64,000 bases of DNA from Hysterangium stoloniferum. Its lineage: Eukaryota > Basidiomycota > Agaricomycetes > Hysterangiales > Hysterangiaceae. Under the pieces are notes generated by a model. It worked only from the letters and a program-made list of their open reading frames with translations. It did no database searches and had not been told where the DNA came from. The stretch covers positions 62,001 through 126,000 of the forward strand of contig WHVD01000122.1 in the NCBI GenBank assembly GCA_015178975.1. The letters are read 5' to 3'. Of the stretch, positions 11,596 through 24,163 are shown in pieces. Each line of letters starts with the position of its first letter. Position 1 is the stretch's first letter. The position numbers and the translations under genes are program-made.

Positions 11596-13699
11596 ATGAC
11601 GCTCACAGAGACTAACCTAATGGATAACCCATTTCTTTCCATACCTTCCGACGTACTCACTTACATCGCTCTAAAGACAGTCTCCACCTCATCGTACCTT
11701 CCCACTCTGAAAGACCTCGCTAGTCTTCATTCACTGGTACTCACATGTCGTAAGACAAACGCACTCCTCTCCGTATCCCACAATCCATACCTTTACGGAA
11801 AAATATTTCATCTCATGTGGGAGGTTGATCCAATCCAACGCAGATTTGGGACGAGTGCCGTTGCATCGTCAACTTTGGCAGGGGAGCTCCAACGGCGGTT
11901 CTGTACACTCAAACGAATACGAGGACGCGTCGGTGGTCTAAGTCAAAATACCCGGCATAATGGTAGCGGCTGTGACGATTCCATGTTGGATCTCGTAATG
12001 TTGTTTTTAATGATGACAGAAAACGATCATGCAAACCGTCGCCAGATCCGAGATATTCTTGGGAGCTCAGGTGTGGCAGACTTATGCTTTGATCTCTTGA
12101 GTAGGAAATGTGGTTTACTTTCTGAGATGGTTTCTTCTTCGCCCGATGTAGCAGTGATTTTGGCGTTAATGTGGATGAATACTGAAGGCACGTGCGCTTG
12201 TTCCTGACTCTTAATCCATATCTGCTACTCACGGTTTCTGCAGACTCTATTCTTCGTGAGGCAGAACTTGGGTGGAGCGATGAAATACTTGATTTGCTAG
12301 AATTGATTATGTTTGGAAGATCTCCCGTGAGTAATGTGTCACTCAATCTTCGCAACCATCCATATAAATAAATGTTTCGTAAATATTGCTCCTAGATCTG
12401 TCCTGCGACAATTGATATCACCTACTTCGGGTTTCAGTGCCGTATTAAGTTTCCGTCTCCTATCCCCTACGCTAGGCTGTGTACCGTAGAGAGGTATGAT
12501 GCTATTAAACGACGGTATGGACGTCTCCCTAGCATATTCAACTTGGTACCAATATTTGCCAGACATGCTTCAGGGAATGCTACCGACCATTTGTACAACA
12601 GGAACTCCTGGTCACGAAGCAGAATATTCGACCAAGACTGTGCAAGATTAATCATAATTAATCCCCATTCTAAATCGCAAGAAGCATCCACAAACTTGGA
12701 GTCAACCGATGTCTTACGATCCTTTGAAATGGACCTTTCATCTGTTATTGAGGGTGGGTGGTCGGGAGGCTGGTATGTGAGTCACGTGGCCATTGAATGG
12801 AGGCAGTCATTTCCGTCATGACACAATCTGCTAATGTTCCCCCCTTCATATTCAGGTTCCATACCGGATGGGACCTACATCTGTCTATACGGTCTATCAA
12901 ACGATGCCATGCCAGTTTAGACAGTATGTATGCACCGACCCTGGCAATTCAGTGGTTTTTGCGGACGGAGGTGACGATGACGAGGTGCAGCTGGCCAGAG
13001 CTTGGTTTAATGAAGAAGTGGAAATCACCGAAAACCTGGTGAGTAGCGTTTCCTCGTGGATATAAAGAGGGTAGTGGGTGGCGTATGTCTTCAAAGACAT
13101 GTTGACTGAAGCTCTCGTGGTTGCCGATGAATATTACCTTTGATATGTTCCTTGAGTTTGTCTTGCCTACTATGATCGCTGATATTTGTCTGGCTAGACA
13201 TCGCTCACTATATACGATCCCTATACTGCAAAACTATCGACTTATGAGCCTCTATCGGAATTGCACCGATCTAGTAAGCCTCTCCAGCGTTACCTCGTCG
13301 CAGCTGTTAATGTATCCGGGTAGATATAGTAGACAGGATTTTCATCGGAGAGGTAATATCATCTGTATGACACAACACCCATACCTACATAATGCGCTTT
13401 TTCAGACAACAGCTGAGCACGAAGCTGAGTTTGAGCCGTACAAGTTCTATGGCAGAATACACCCTGCTGATGGAAGAATAGTTCTTTTGCGGAAGCCTGT
13501 GCGTACCGTTTCTTAGCTCACTTAATGATTGTCCTTATCTAATCTGTTACAGGCTGAAATGGGCACCGAAGATCTCGGTATATGGCTTTTCCACGGCTAC
13601 ATATACGGAGAAAATGATTTTGTTGGAGAATGGACTAACACTTCGACGGCGAAGGATGCCCCCGCTGGCAGTGGTTGGTTCAGATTGGCGAGAGGGTAG
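11596..13699 (+). CDS. F-box-like domain protein, copy 1
   Basis: Exon 1 (ATG 11596) encodes an F-box-like segment near residue 15 (SIPSDVLTYIALKTV), then a LxxLxLTCR helix and the NPYLYGKIFHLMW segment usual in agaric F-box-like proteins. Such proteins bind SKP1 and recruit targets to SCF ubiquitin ligases. Later exons begin near 12244, 12397, 12864 and 13534 and end in WFRLARG with TAG at 13697-13699. The first intron appears to be of the rare GC-AG type (donor GCACGT after 12189); the paralogue at 26105 has an ordinary GT donor at the same codon position. Boundaries between 13050 and 13410 are not resolved. The paralogue shares the F-box region, exon phases and the C-terminal glycine-tryptophan pattern. 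Confidence 0.75.
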
Positions 13700-14057
13700 T
13701 TGTGAATTTTCTTACCACGAAGGACAATAACGGCTCCAATTGGTGGACAGGATATTCCACCCATTTAAAATTATCTACTTACTTGTGGAGACGGCAGTAC
13801 AGTAGCGCACCGCTGAATAATCCTCTATTTGATCCAAAATTGGATAACTATGAGAATCTCGAGACTGACCATTAAATGGCTATGTAGTTACGAAAATTGT
13901 GACGAAGCTTTGGCCTAGCTTCAATAAAATCGGGGGGACATATTTTGTAGCGCCATGTAATACCGATTCGAAAACAATAAAGTTACAAACTTGTTAACGT
14001 CCGCAAAAAGTCAAGACGCGTCTAATCACGTGCCGTTGTGACCGTGACGACACGATT

Positions 14058-16804
14058 ATGCCTTTTTGGTTTATCCGAGTCAATGGTTCACGCCTTCCTG
14101 ATGGGCAACGACGACGAAGATCTAAAACTGTAAGTAACGGCCGTAATGGTGGGGTTATTATTTCTTTACCAATGCCACGATCGTCTAGAGCTATCGCTCT
14201 CAGCATTGAAGACGCAAATCGAAAACAAAATCGTGGCAATCAACCATCCAGTGCTCTGCCCAGCACGCATGATGAGGCGATCCTTATATCATCTGACGAG
14301 GATGAGACCCCCCTTCCACCCAAGTCTAAATCAAATCAATCTCAAGCCAACATCAACATTGACTCAAATACATCAAGTTCAGCGGCAGTGCCCAGTGCAC
14401 CTGCACCTACAAACTCGTTCTTATCCGAACGCGCTCAGCTTGAAGCCGCACGTCTTGAAAGACTTAAAAATAGACAAGCCCAAGCATCCAATAGCTCAAA
14501 TACAATGAAGCCAGTGCCCAAACGTACACGTCAGCCTAGTCACCCATTCGTGAATTCAGACGAAGACCGGGAGCAACACGTCAAGAAGTCTAAACTCTTT
14601 GCTTCTGTCATTTCCAATGGTCATGTCAGCACTGCTGCTTCAAGTGCCTCGAAATATGTTCGGCCGTCTACCTCGGTCTCTGTGACCGATCCTGCGAACG
14701 GCTTATTCTGGGACGGCCAATTGCGCCAGACCGCAAACATGCATGTGGATAAGAATAAGGATATACGTCCAGTATTCAGACTGCATGATATAATTGGAGA
14801 TGTGAATACTCACTTGTTCACTATATTTCGTACCTTATTTCTTAATTTAATTAGAAATCAGAACTTGCATTTGTTATTCTATCCTCCTATGTCACCCAGC
14901 TTTCTTGGATATACTCTCTTCTCCCCTCTGCAGTACCTGTAGTTCTTGTCGGCCAACCTGACGATTCTGGCAACTCGAGTGTTCACAACGTTCTACCCAA
15001 TTGGGTGAAAGTCACTCCTTTCTTAAGAGGTGGACGGGGCTGCATGCACATCAAGGTAGAAACTATTTTCATTCATAATACGATACATCAAGCAACTAAC
15101 AACTTATGCAGCTTATGCTACTATTTTATAAGTCAGGTCGACTTCGCGTTGTCATTCCTACAGCAAACCTGGTGGACTATGATTGGCGTGACATAGAAAA
15201 TGTTAGCCCATGTCCAGATTTCAGTGATATGCTTACCCTTCTACTTTTCTATAGTCTGTATGGCTTCAAGATATACCTGCTCGGAAAGAAGCGGTTCCGC
15301 GTAATGTTGGAGAAGACGATTTCCCAACTCAACTAGAGCGGGTTCTGCACTCATTGAATGTCCCACATGGTCTAAGGGCAATCCGTGTAGATGTTAGTTG
15401 CCGCTCGATTTGTATTTTTCCTCATTAACATCTATACATTTTCGTCTCTTAGCACCCAAATATTCCCATATCCGCCGTCACCGAACTGAGATCCAAATGG
15501 GACTTTTCAAAAGTAGCACACTTTTCATATTCGCATTTATAAACCTCTCTGAAGGGGTAATGTGCACAGGTGGAAGCTCAGTTACTCCCATCCCTTGCAG
15601 GGAAACATGAGGGCTGGCCATCGGTTTTACGCGTGGGACATATCCGCCTCATGCGAATTGTTCGACAAATCGGTGCGCGAGCAGATCCTGTTGGCTCGAA
15701 AGGTGGTAAGGGGAAAGCGACCCAGGCAGGTGAGCGAACGGTTGAGCTAGAGTGTCAGGTATGTGGAATTCACATACTTTCTTCTCTCATGAATTTTATT
15801 GTTTGTTTCGCCTTGCTATAGGGTTCATCAATTGGGACATATTCCCCTTCGTGGATTGATGAATTTTATTGTTCTGCACGTGGAGAGAGTCCTGAAACAA
15901 GGCTGGACGAAGCGAAGGCGAAAAGGATCAAGCGACTTGATACTATAATTGCTCGCGAGGGATGGAAGTTTTGGAAAAACATTAAGGTCAATATTCTTTA
16001 GATTGTCCACAGATCGCTGATTATTTTCCAGATACTCTTCCCGACCCTCAAGACAGTACATGACAGTCGACTGGGACCAGCCGTACGTAAGATTTTACTC
16101 AAATTGGATAAGTCCAATAACTTCTCGCAATAGGGTGCAGGGACAATGTTTTGTCGGCGACGACAATGGAGTGCACCAAAATTCCCTCGACCACTTTTCC
16201 ATGACTCAAACAGCAAACGTGGGCCAGTATTGATGCACACAAAGGTAGTCGCAACTGTTTGTCATGCAGAAATTCGCTTTAGTAGTAATGTAGATGATTC
16301 TTGCAACATTATCGACTCCGTCGACCTCATACAAAGCCTCAACCAAGGTTATTGCAAACAAGAGCAAAGCCGTCTCACCAGATCCAGATTCCAGCGTCAC
16401 AGAATTATCCAGCGATGCAGAGTCCGAAATTCAAGTGATCGACCCAGAACGAGATTCAAGTATTACAGGATGGCTTTATGTTGGATCTCATAACTTCACA
16501 CCTAGTGCGTGGGGAACATTGAGTGGTTCGAGTTTCACGCCTGTCCTGAACGTGAGCGCATCCTACTCGAGCGTGCTTGAAACCACGACTAATATGACGC
16601 AATTAGATCACGAATTACGAACTTGGTGTTGTCTTGCCTATTAAGGATCCTAAACAAGCAGACGAGCTTACCAGTTGGATCCGTCCTCCACGCAGTTACC
16701 AGCCTGGAAAGGATGAGCCCTGGGTATGTTGAAATCCAAATTTGCTAAACACAGTCGCTTGAAATTATCTTCATGAATATTAGATACAAGGCGAGGAGGA
16801 TTAA
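14058..16804 (+). CDS. TDP1: Tyrosyl-DNA phosphodiesterase 1
   Basis: TDP1 removes stalled topoisomerase I peptides from DNA 3' ends in the nucleus through two HKD half-sites. The N-terminus is disordered and acidic (AILISSDEDETPL). The first catalytic half-site is split by an intron: GCMHIK ends one exon and LMLLFYKSGRLRVVI opens the next, followed by TANLVDYDWRDIEN. The second half-site reads GPVLMHTK, with the downstream GWLYVGSHNFTPSAWG signature. Both His-x-Lys pairs are intact. The gene has about ten exons with short GT-AG introns and ends in TAA at 16802-16804. The first in-frame ATG is 14058; a second at 14172, just after a GTAAGT, gives a start more like other fungal TDP1 proteins and may be the true one. 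Confidence 0.93.
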
Positions 16805-17051
16805 ATTGAACACTGTCTAACGGTTGCCGTGTAACGTCTAGAAGTGAAAGAGGTCGTACAAGAGCGGTAATCTCTAGCGCTTTCTACCCGCCGATTTGAT
16901 CGAGTTGTCATTAATGGCTTGTCTTCCCGAGCCTTGCCTGCTCTTTAACCATGTGGTATAAGCTCTTGCCCTATTTTTCCCCCGAAATTCATACCTTTCA
17001 TATGATGTTTTATAAGTCGCATCAACTATTAAGAGTGTATCTCATATGTAT
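16805..17051. other. Short TDP1 3' flank
   Basis: No gene seen; AT-rich, the expected 3' untranslated region of TDP1, leading into a dispersed repeat. Confidence 0.4.
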
Positions 17052-17232
17052 CATCAAGGATTTGGGAATGTCTACGCCCATTATGTAGACTCCCTAGCCT
17101 CCCTAGATCTATAGTAAGCTTTTATACCGACTAGTAAATAGGGATCTCGCGAAAGTAGTGTGTCTAGCCGTGTCTAGCCGAGCTAGCTAGCTCTCCTAGA
17201 TGGCTCTAGACAATATAGACGGCATACTTACT
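17052..17232 (+). repeat. Dispersed ~185-bp repeat, copy 1
   Basis: It is about 93 percent identical by eye to 23974-24163. It opens with CATCARGGATTTGGGAATG and closes with GGCATACTTACT. Inside is a hairpin (GTCTAC...GTAGAC) followed by C-T-A-G-rich units (TCTAGCCG, GAGCTAGCTAGCTC). The two copies differ by a 9-base duplication of a GACTCCCTA-type unit. There is no reading frame and no clear terminal repeat or target duplication. It may be a MITE or another short non-autonomous element. Confidence 0.7.
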
Positions 17233-17536
17233 GATCTTCCCACTTTCCTGATGATTGGTTTAATGTGGCCGCTTTCCTTTGGAACTCCTTGACATGGAGA
17301 AACCCAGCTTCCTCCCCGACGCAGGCGTCAATGACACTATTTCTTTGTCTTTTCTACCGCATCCATTACTTCACATACTTGAGAGAGGCGCTCCCAGATT
17401 ACTCAAATGAACATTCCCTTCGGCGTCTGCGGAAACGTCGGTCACCACGAAGCCATACTAAGGATACCATTTTTACGACAAACGTTGATCCTCGAAACAG
17501 ACAAACAGAATTTGACTCCCGTGACAGACTTTGATT

Positions 17537-17729
17537 CCATGGAACATGTGGTTTGGAACCCTAAGTACCCACATGTATCCATAGTAGTCCTTATCCATGG
17601 CTTTGGTTCTATCCACCATGTGGTTGTCTGAGTTTGGTCACTTCTGATGACCAGTCTGTGTCTGTGTCTGAGTGGTGGTCCATTTGTCCACTAGTGTCTC
17701 TATTCTATCAGATAGAATATTCTAACAGG
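17537..17729 (+). mobile_element. Partial Copia-type LTR, internally deleted relative of 39106-39945
   Basis: The first ~100 bases match 39107-39210 closely (ATGTGGTTTGGAA through CCACCATGTGG) and the last ~60 match 39860-39930 (GAGTGGTGGTC, TTTGTCCACTA). It ends ATTCTAACA followed by GGTTTGGGCC, a primer-site-like flank. Compared with the right-hand copy, about 650 bases are missing from the middle, or that copy carries an insertion. Confidence 0.55.
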
Positions 17730-19586
17730 TTTGGGCCTGCTTCTATGAATGCAAAATTATATGATTGTGCCAAATGACTGGATGGTGTTTTTGATTTCAC
17801 ACTAAATCCATTTACACCGCATGTTTTGGAGACTATCTAGGAGGTAGGTGAAGAGGATGCACATTCTTCCCCGCCAATTAAACCCACCTTACAGAGACAA
17901 CAAATATACTATTAATATTAATCATGCCGCCGCAGAATCGTTTTCTAATGATGGTTAGGGTAGACGATCGTTGTGACGGAGAAGCTGCAGCCAACCTGAG
18001 AGACGAGGGGGCTTTCTAGTGAACTAGGAACACCGTAAGATCTCTGAGGTAAATGTTTCGGCCCTTCTTTGTAAGAATCATTTCTCTGAATCATTTCGCA
18101 TAGATTTGGCTCAAGCCCAAGAATTGGGACTTAGTTATACACCACTGTTATTTATGGCACTGTGCCAGTATTATGACTCCTATAAAGACTCCATTGCACT
18201 CGGTATTCATATGGACCAGCACGTTCGATCTATGCCCTGGATCTGTCAGGGATTAAATATTTTCACGACGATATTCTTAGGTTGGTCACAGTGCAAGTGT
18301 GGAGCGACTGACCCTACTCATTATGAAATTTGCGACGGTGCGCCAGGCTCTTGACAATTTGCTTCTTGATCAATTCGGGAAGCTTTAGTCGGAATATGAT
18401 TGGCGTAGCGGATGTCGGTAGCCCGTCCGTTCACTTAAAGCAAAATCACAGTCATACACCAATTGGTATTGCCGCTTCGCACGGCCCAAATTGTCGAAAT
18501 CTCTATATGGGCCGCATATGGGAACGGACAAAACGAAGGATGATGCCTTAAGGAGCGCTTAGCGAGGCTAAAGGGATTGGCATGGGCATTGGAGGGAAGA
18601 AGTCCTTTCTGGTACCGGTGGATTACATCCCGCTGTAAATGGTTAGGCCGTCTACGAAAGAGAAAATTCAGGATAATAAGACAAGCAACGTGTAAGGGGA
18701 AAATTAAACAAGGAAGACCCGTTAGTTGGCGATGAAGTAGATAGATATGATCCGGCGCATTAGGAATATACTCAACTTGGGGCGTTGAGGAGAACTCCCC
18801 TCTAGCTTCAAAGGTCTTTCTCAACTAAGAACACAAACCGTTGTGTGTGTCGGTGTTTCACGGTGAGTATTCCTGGAGGACTTCTTGTCGATTCCTTTGT
18901 TGGAGTTTTCTTTCGCTCCATTGACAGATTTGTCCTCATCCGACATTTTTATGATCCAAACCTTAGTGTCCGCATTGTTATATATTCTACTGGGTATTGA
19001 GTTAAATAGGATAAAAAAACATATAATTGTAAAGCTCATTGAAGGTTAAGACCGTTGTAGCAGAAAATGAACTAGCACCAAATGTACATGAGGCTCAATT
19101 ATCCATATTCTTCTAACACATCATGCCTATAATTTCCAGGCAAACTTGGGTTCATAGTGCGAAAATAATTAAGTTTACAATTGAGTCTTGAGACCGCCCC
19201 GAATCTTATACTTCAAATGATGCGAGCTCAAATTATGTTTGAAAGCGAATCATCCTTCCTTAACGGCTTAATCCTGTCAAATAGGGCATCATGCAAATAT
19301 CCGAGAATATAAATGGAGTCAGACAGGCTCAACATACGTCAATATTCGAGCAGTATATGAAAAGCTATGTAATGCTAGGTACTGACTGAACTTTGACTGA
19401 AGCAGACCCGGAAGTGAACTTGCAAAAAAAATAGTGGGCGAGTTGTCTGTCAGCGGCAGTAAGGATGCCGAAAACAAGGCGAAAAAATGAACACAATCAC
19501 CGTCCCTATGCTTGCGGGTATGTCTAAATCTACCCATGCGATGGTCACCTCAAAAGTTATCGACAAAAGTGCCAAGTTGGCACGCG
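17730..19586. other. Decayed coding-like region
   Basis: On the plus strand, 18106-18260 reads an open stretch containing AQELGLSYTPLLFMALCQ. At 18550-18741 a basic frame (RWITSRCKWLGRLRKRKF) ends in TGA. Both have exon-like composition but lie in different frames with stops between them, and no family is recognised. The remainder (18840-19586) is AT-rich with no supported feature. Confidence 0.3.
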
Positions 19587-20316
19587 TCATACAAAACTGA
19601 ACGTCCTTAAATGACGCATTTGGATAGTTGACCGGAGATCACGGCGCTCAAGTGAGATACGTACAAAGTTTCCTTCAAGTGTGGCGTTAGCCTGAAGTCG
19701 GATATAACATGGAGATGAGGCCTTCTGCAGGGTTCTTACAACCACATCGAATGCGAGGAAATGGTTCATTTCCCGCAATACCTGCGAAGCTTTAATTATT
19801 AATGCAAGTATCCCTAAGACGAAAGATTCGATTCCTCGGTGTCCCTCGGAACAATTCGTTAAGGATTGGGGTGCCTTCGTGCTTATCGTTGCCATCAGGC
19901 AATCAGCTTCTCTCGGCTGAGGTAGAGGGAAGCCAGGGTGCGCAGTAACATGTGAGTATGGTAGAGAGCATTTGAACGGTACTTCGGAACGCATATAATG
20001 CTGTATCACAGTGTGTTGCACAAGACACTGAAGTTTTTCTGCCAAGAATAAGGTTTTGGGATACTTTCAGGGAAGGACCTTAGAAGGAGGCTGCATCAGG
20101 TAATAGAATTCCAATAATAATGTTTTATGAACCAAGAGTAACCATTTCAACCATGTAATACCTCTTATGCGGCCATAGCGTGAGTGCAAACTAGTGTATT
20201 TGAGAAGGTTGCCCATACCTTCAGACTTCATTGGACCAGGAACTGTGACAAGTAACATGCTGGGTAAAATTTACCATTAAGTAAAGCGACAGGTGTTTGC
20301 AATTAAAACCTCACAT

Positions 20317-20360
<44 letters not shown>

Positions 20361-20540
20361 GAATTCCGCCTTAAATTTAAGATCCATATTTGATTCCATG
20401 AAAGAGTAATATACGAGAGGTCGCTGTCATCATAACGATAATGATATAATAACATACCGATCATTGTCCTGAAAAATCCCGGGAACATATCTCGCTTCAA
20501 TCCTAGCAAAATGTGAACGTCATCGCCAGTAGCATTTGTC
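19587..20540 (-). pseudogene. Possible exons of an unidentified minus-strand gene
   Basis: An acceptor-like TATATTAG near 20540 precedes a frame containing GDDVHILLGLKRDMFPGFF, which ends in a GTATGTTATT donor near 20460. Further exon-like pieces lie at 20230-20070 (VPGPMKSEGMGNLLKY) and 20045-19587 (about 150 codons, with a hydrophobic SFVLGILALIIKA segment). No start codon or complete model was found, and the family is not recognised. It sits only ~40 bases downstream of the Spp2/GPKOW stop on the same strand. Confidence 0.25.
20323..20352. repeat. (AG)n microsatellite
   Basis: About fifteen AG dinucleotides followed by AAAGAGAAG, in an intron-like position of the weak minus-strand model. 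Confidence 0.9.
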
Positions 20541-20579
20541 TAATATAACAAGGCGCATAAATATCTGTGCGAATTATAT

Positions 20580-22036
20580 TTAGTGCCTTGAACTGTAATC
20601 ACGCGAGGAGCGGTCTCTGTCACTGTGTCTATGCTCCCTGTCACTACGACTCCTCTCGTCTCGCTTTGGGTCTCCTCTAGGGTCCCTGTCACGTTTTCTA
20701 TCGTGACGATCCGTATAACGATCGCGACCTAACTCTCTTTCTGACCTACTATGTCCTGATTCATCATCGTATCGACCCCTATTTCGGTCACGACGCTGTC
20801 TATCCGAGTCTTGACTGTTGGGGTATGGTGAGGCGGATACTGGAGAGGGTAGTCGCGAGGGAACCGTTGATCTTCCCGGTGATATTGACCGAGATCGGGA
20901 AGGCGGGGGAGCGTCGGATCCCTTGGTTATCTATAAGCTAGCAGCCCTTACATATAACTCAATGAAAAGAAACCCACCACTCTGTGAAGTCGGACTACAG
21001 GAACATATCGCTTTTCGGGACGCTGCGATTTGTGAGCTTTTTTACCGGATGTCACTGGAATTTCTTCCGCAGGTCTTTCTTTAGCACCTAATCCAAGAAG
21101 TGCCGGACGCGATGAGGGTAACCAAGGCTCAACGATGCCTGTTCGTGTACGACTGGCTGCGGTGCCCTCCTTCCAACCCATACCTCGCAAGAGTGCAGCT
21201 CCGAATTGAGAGACAGGAACACGTTCGTAATCTGCAAGTGAGGCCTAATTCAGACAAATTCAGCTGCCCGAGGTGGTTTGTGACACAACATACTTTACAT
21301 ACCGAATCCGGTCGAGTTACGACATCTTGTTTATAGGCCTCTGTCTCATCCATAGGTCGCATCACGTTGTTGGCGGAGATAGGAATGATATCGATGTTTG
21401 CAGGACGTTCCTCACCGGCGTCTCCGGCGATATTCGCTAATAACGCTCTTCGCGCGCGCTCATCCTCACTTTCGACTTGCTCCAGTGTTTCGACCGACAC
21501 CTCCCCAGAATCTCCGAGCGAAGAAGTGGCATCTACTGTTATTATGGCCTTCTGCTCTCTCCTTATAAGACCAACCGCCTGAGGACCAGAGTTGATAGTG
21601 TCTCTCGTCCCCAGTCCACCTTGGCTACCGTCTCGGCCGGTAACTAGATCACTGCCTTCAGGAATATAGCTTGGCTTGCCTCTGGTTCTCGCAGCAGCTC
21701 GCCAATCCCGGTTTGCGAGTGCTGGGATAACAAGCTGTTGAGAGAATTTAGGAATTTCTCGTACTCTAAAAAGGGGGTATTTTCATAGCTATTGTGAGCC
21801 ATGAAGTGTACTCAAACTTTTGATAAGGTTAAAACGCACCGTTGAGCCCCAGAACGATCGAAACCTACAATGTGTTCTATCGTGCCATCCTGGTCGTCTT
21901 CGTCGCTTGAATCATGGGCATGAGGAATAAAAGATTGTGAGCTTAATTCATATGAACGCGAATGTGTGTGATTTTGTAGTTCGGAGCTTTTTGAACTAGT
22001 AGGAGGCCGGATAGTAAAAGAAACTTTGGAGTTCAT
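20580..22036 (-). CDS. SPP2: Spp2/GPKOW-type G-patch splicing factor
   Basis: Spliceosome factor that uses its G-patch to activate the DEAH helicase Prp2 before the first splicing step. It starts at ATG 22034-22036 (MNSKVSFTIRPP). Exon 1 has the acidic DSSDEDDQD stretch and the family motif IVGFDRSGAQR. The next exon has LVIPALANRDWRAAAR and GGLGTRDTINSG, then PMDETEAYKQDV. The G-patch appears as ALLRGMGWKEGTAAS. The C-terminal tail is rich in Arg, Asp and Ser (for example RDRDPRGDPKRDERSRSDR), as in fungal orthologues, and ends in TAA at 20580-20582. Introns are short and GT-AG. The gene looks intact; exact junctions around 21240-21330 and 20940 were not traced base by base. Confidence 0.88.
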
Positions 22037-23973
22037 GATGGAGGTGGCCACAGCACGATTAATTTAGGCGCCTTAGCTCATCTTCCCACGCTTGGCACTT
22101 TCCAAGCCAACAGATATTACAGATATTCCGACATAAGCTCATGGATTATGTCCGACTGTGAGATGCATTTCGAATTTTGCAGAAAGTAATAGTGTGGTAT
22201 TTCTCCCAGGAGGCAAACTTAATTTGGTCTAATCGTAATGCGATCCATCAGTGCCAAGTTTAAAGGGAGGTCCAGCGATGCGCGCTACCTACTCTGTTCC
22301 TCCATTGGGTCATAAACATACAGCTGACGCCCCCGAATATTTCGCTTGCATCTTGAAAGAAACAGTTGAAGGAATCAACTAGCTTCAAAGCTCCTCCGTT
22401 TTATCGGTCTCGGCTGTCAAATGTACTAATTCCATTAGTATCTCCCCCGAGATAGTAAGCATCAGTTCACAGACTTTCAGGGGCTTTTCGACTATCGCAT
22501 ATAGGAACACAGAGAATTTTAGTGCGATGACTGACTACTACTACACTGCCGTTTAATGTCACACAGCTATATTTCAGCCAAGTTACCCTCTAAGCCTTTT
22601 CTCAGATGCACTTTTTCTTCAATCGCACTTTTCCTGAACTTCCATTCTTGTTCAATTCCAGACTACCTCTGAATTTATGTTTTATGTTCTTAAGTATTCT
22701 AATACTAATAGAATCTTCCGTCGCATCCGACCTGTAGTTATGAATCGTCAAAATGCATTCAAGCAGCCTCGAAGAATACTCAACTCTGTGGCGAGGCCCT
22801 AAAATCTCTGGATAATGATTCATTCCATGAACCGCCTCACATTGATCCTTTCTCTGAACCACTTATACTACGCTCACGCCATTTTTTCCTATTCATTTCA
22901 TCTTATTCTCCTTCATTTGGTTATATTTTCACCACAAGAATTTGCCTATAACCATGAGGCATGTAGTCAGCTGGTGTCTTGTATTCAAGGTAAACACCTT
23001 CTCCCGTTTCTAAAAATATCGAGGTTTTACACTCGATATATTCAACATGGGACGTGTTCACGATCTGGATGTAAGGCACACATTTAAAAAAGAATTTCTA
23101 TGTCACGAATCTATAAGATGCATCAACTCATACTGAGATACTTTCCCAATCTATTCCACTTATCTTAAAATTGGTAATAAAATTCTGAAGCTTAAAGTCC
23201 AATGACTGAACTCCGCTCATGATCAATTTGCAGCTCAATAAAGACATATATTTGTTCTTATATCATCCTGAGGATTATTACAACTTTTTTAAGGTACTAA
23301 TCGGGTAAATTATAGGGGTGAGAGAAGAACATGAAAGGTGAGTCAATAGACGACGCAATGACGGGAGCCTGATTTGCTCATGACACAAATAGGGTCAAAA
23401 ATACCTCGAGGACACACTAGCCCCTATATTTAGACTTGGTTGTCAGTTGGCGGTTAGCTGAGGCTATCTTGAGGAAAACTCTTTTTCTGTTGCTTCCAGA
23501 GGTTGAAGGTGTGACAAATGCTCAAGGAAAAGCCAGGTATGGAGATGAGTTTCTTCTATAATTAATATTTAAAAGGGTACCTCAGATGTCAGTCATGCAG
23601 TGTCCACTCTGACTGACCCGTGATATCACCATCTCCTCCTTGAGAGGAGTTTTCCCCTCATAAATTCAGCTTAGGGAGCTTTGGCTTTCAGGTACTATTC
23701 GAAAAATCTGCACCCTAAACGCGTCAAAAGCTAATTGCCATCGTGATCCATAACTAAACGAAAGAGGTTTACTCAATTCTGACGTCTCTCCTCACACGTG
23801 TGGAAGAGATGGTTCGACCGGTCTTATATGTCTTCCCTGATATTGATGATTTATGCTCGCAAAACTACAAACCCTCATTTTGCAACCAAATAAGAGTGTT
23901 GAAATTTGACGCTTTACTTATGTACTGATATCATCGTATTATTATAGCCTTAAATCTATCAACACGTGCAATA
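22037..23973. other. Intergenic region without supported genes
   Basis: AT-rich sequence. Short frames (such as 22602-22862 minus and 22815-23087 plus) overlap each other on opposite strands and show no family signature or consistent splice sites. The first ~250 bases are the likely promoter of the leftward Spp2/GPKOW gene. Confidence 0.4.
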
Positions 23974-24163
23974 CATCAGGGATTTGGGAATGTCTACACC
24001 CACTATGTAGACTCCCTCGCCTCCCTAGACTCCCTAGATCTATAGTAAGCTTTTATACCGACTAGTGAATAGGGATCTCGCGAAAGTAGTGTGTCTAGCC
24101 GAGTCTAGCCGAGCTAGCTAGCTCTCCTAGATGGCTCTAGACAATATAGATGGCATACTTACT
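23974..24163 (+). repeat. Dispersed ~185-bp repeat, copy 2
   Basis: Same orientation and ends as 17052-17232, carrying nine extra bases (a second GACTCCCTA unit). Flanking sequences are unrelated, which defines the unit ends as CATCA...ACTTACT. Confidence 0.7.

Noticed and set aside
20674..20930. Plus-strand frame opposite the Spp2/GPKOW tail (EGSREGTVDLPGDIDRDREG)
   Set aside because: It is the complement of the arginine-aspartate-rich tail on the minus strand.
22602..23087. Overlapping opposite-strand frames of 86 and 90 codons
   Set aside because: AT-rich, no domain, no shared splice sites; both look like chance.
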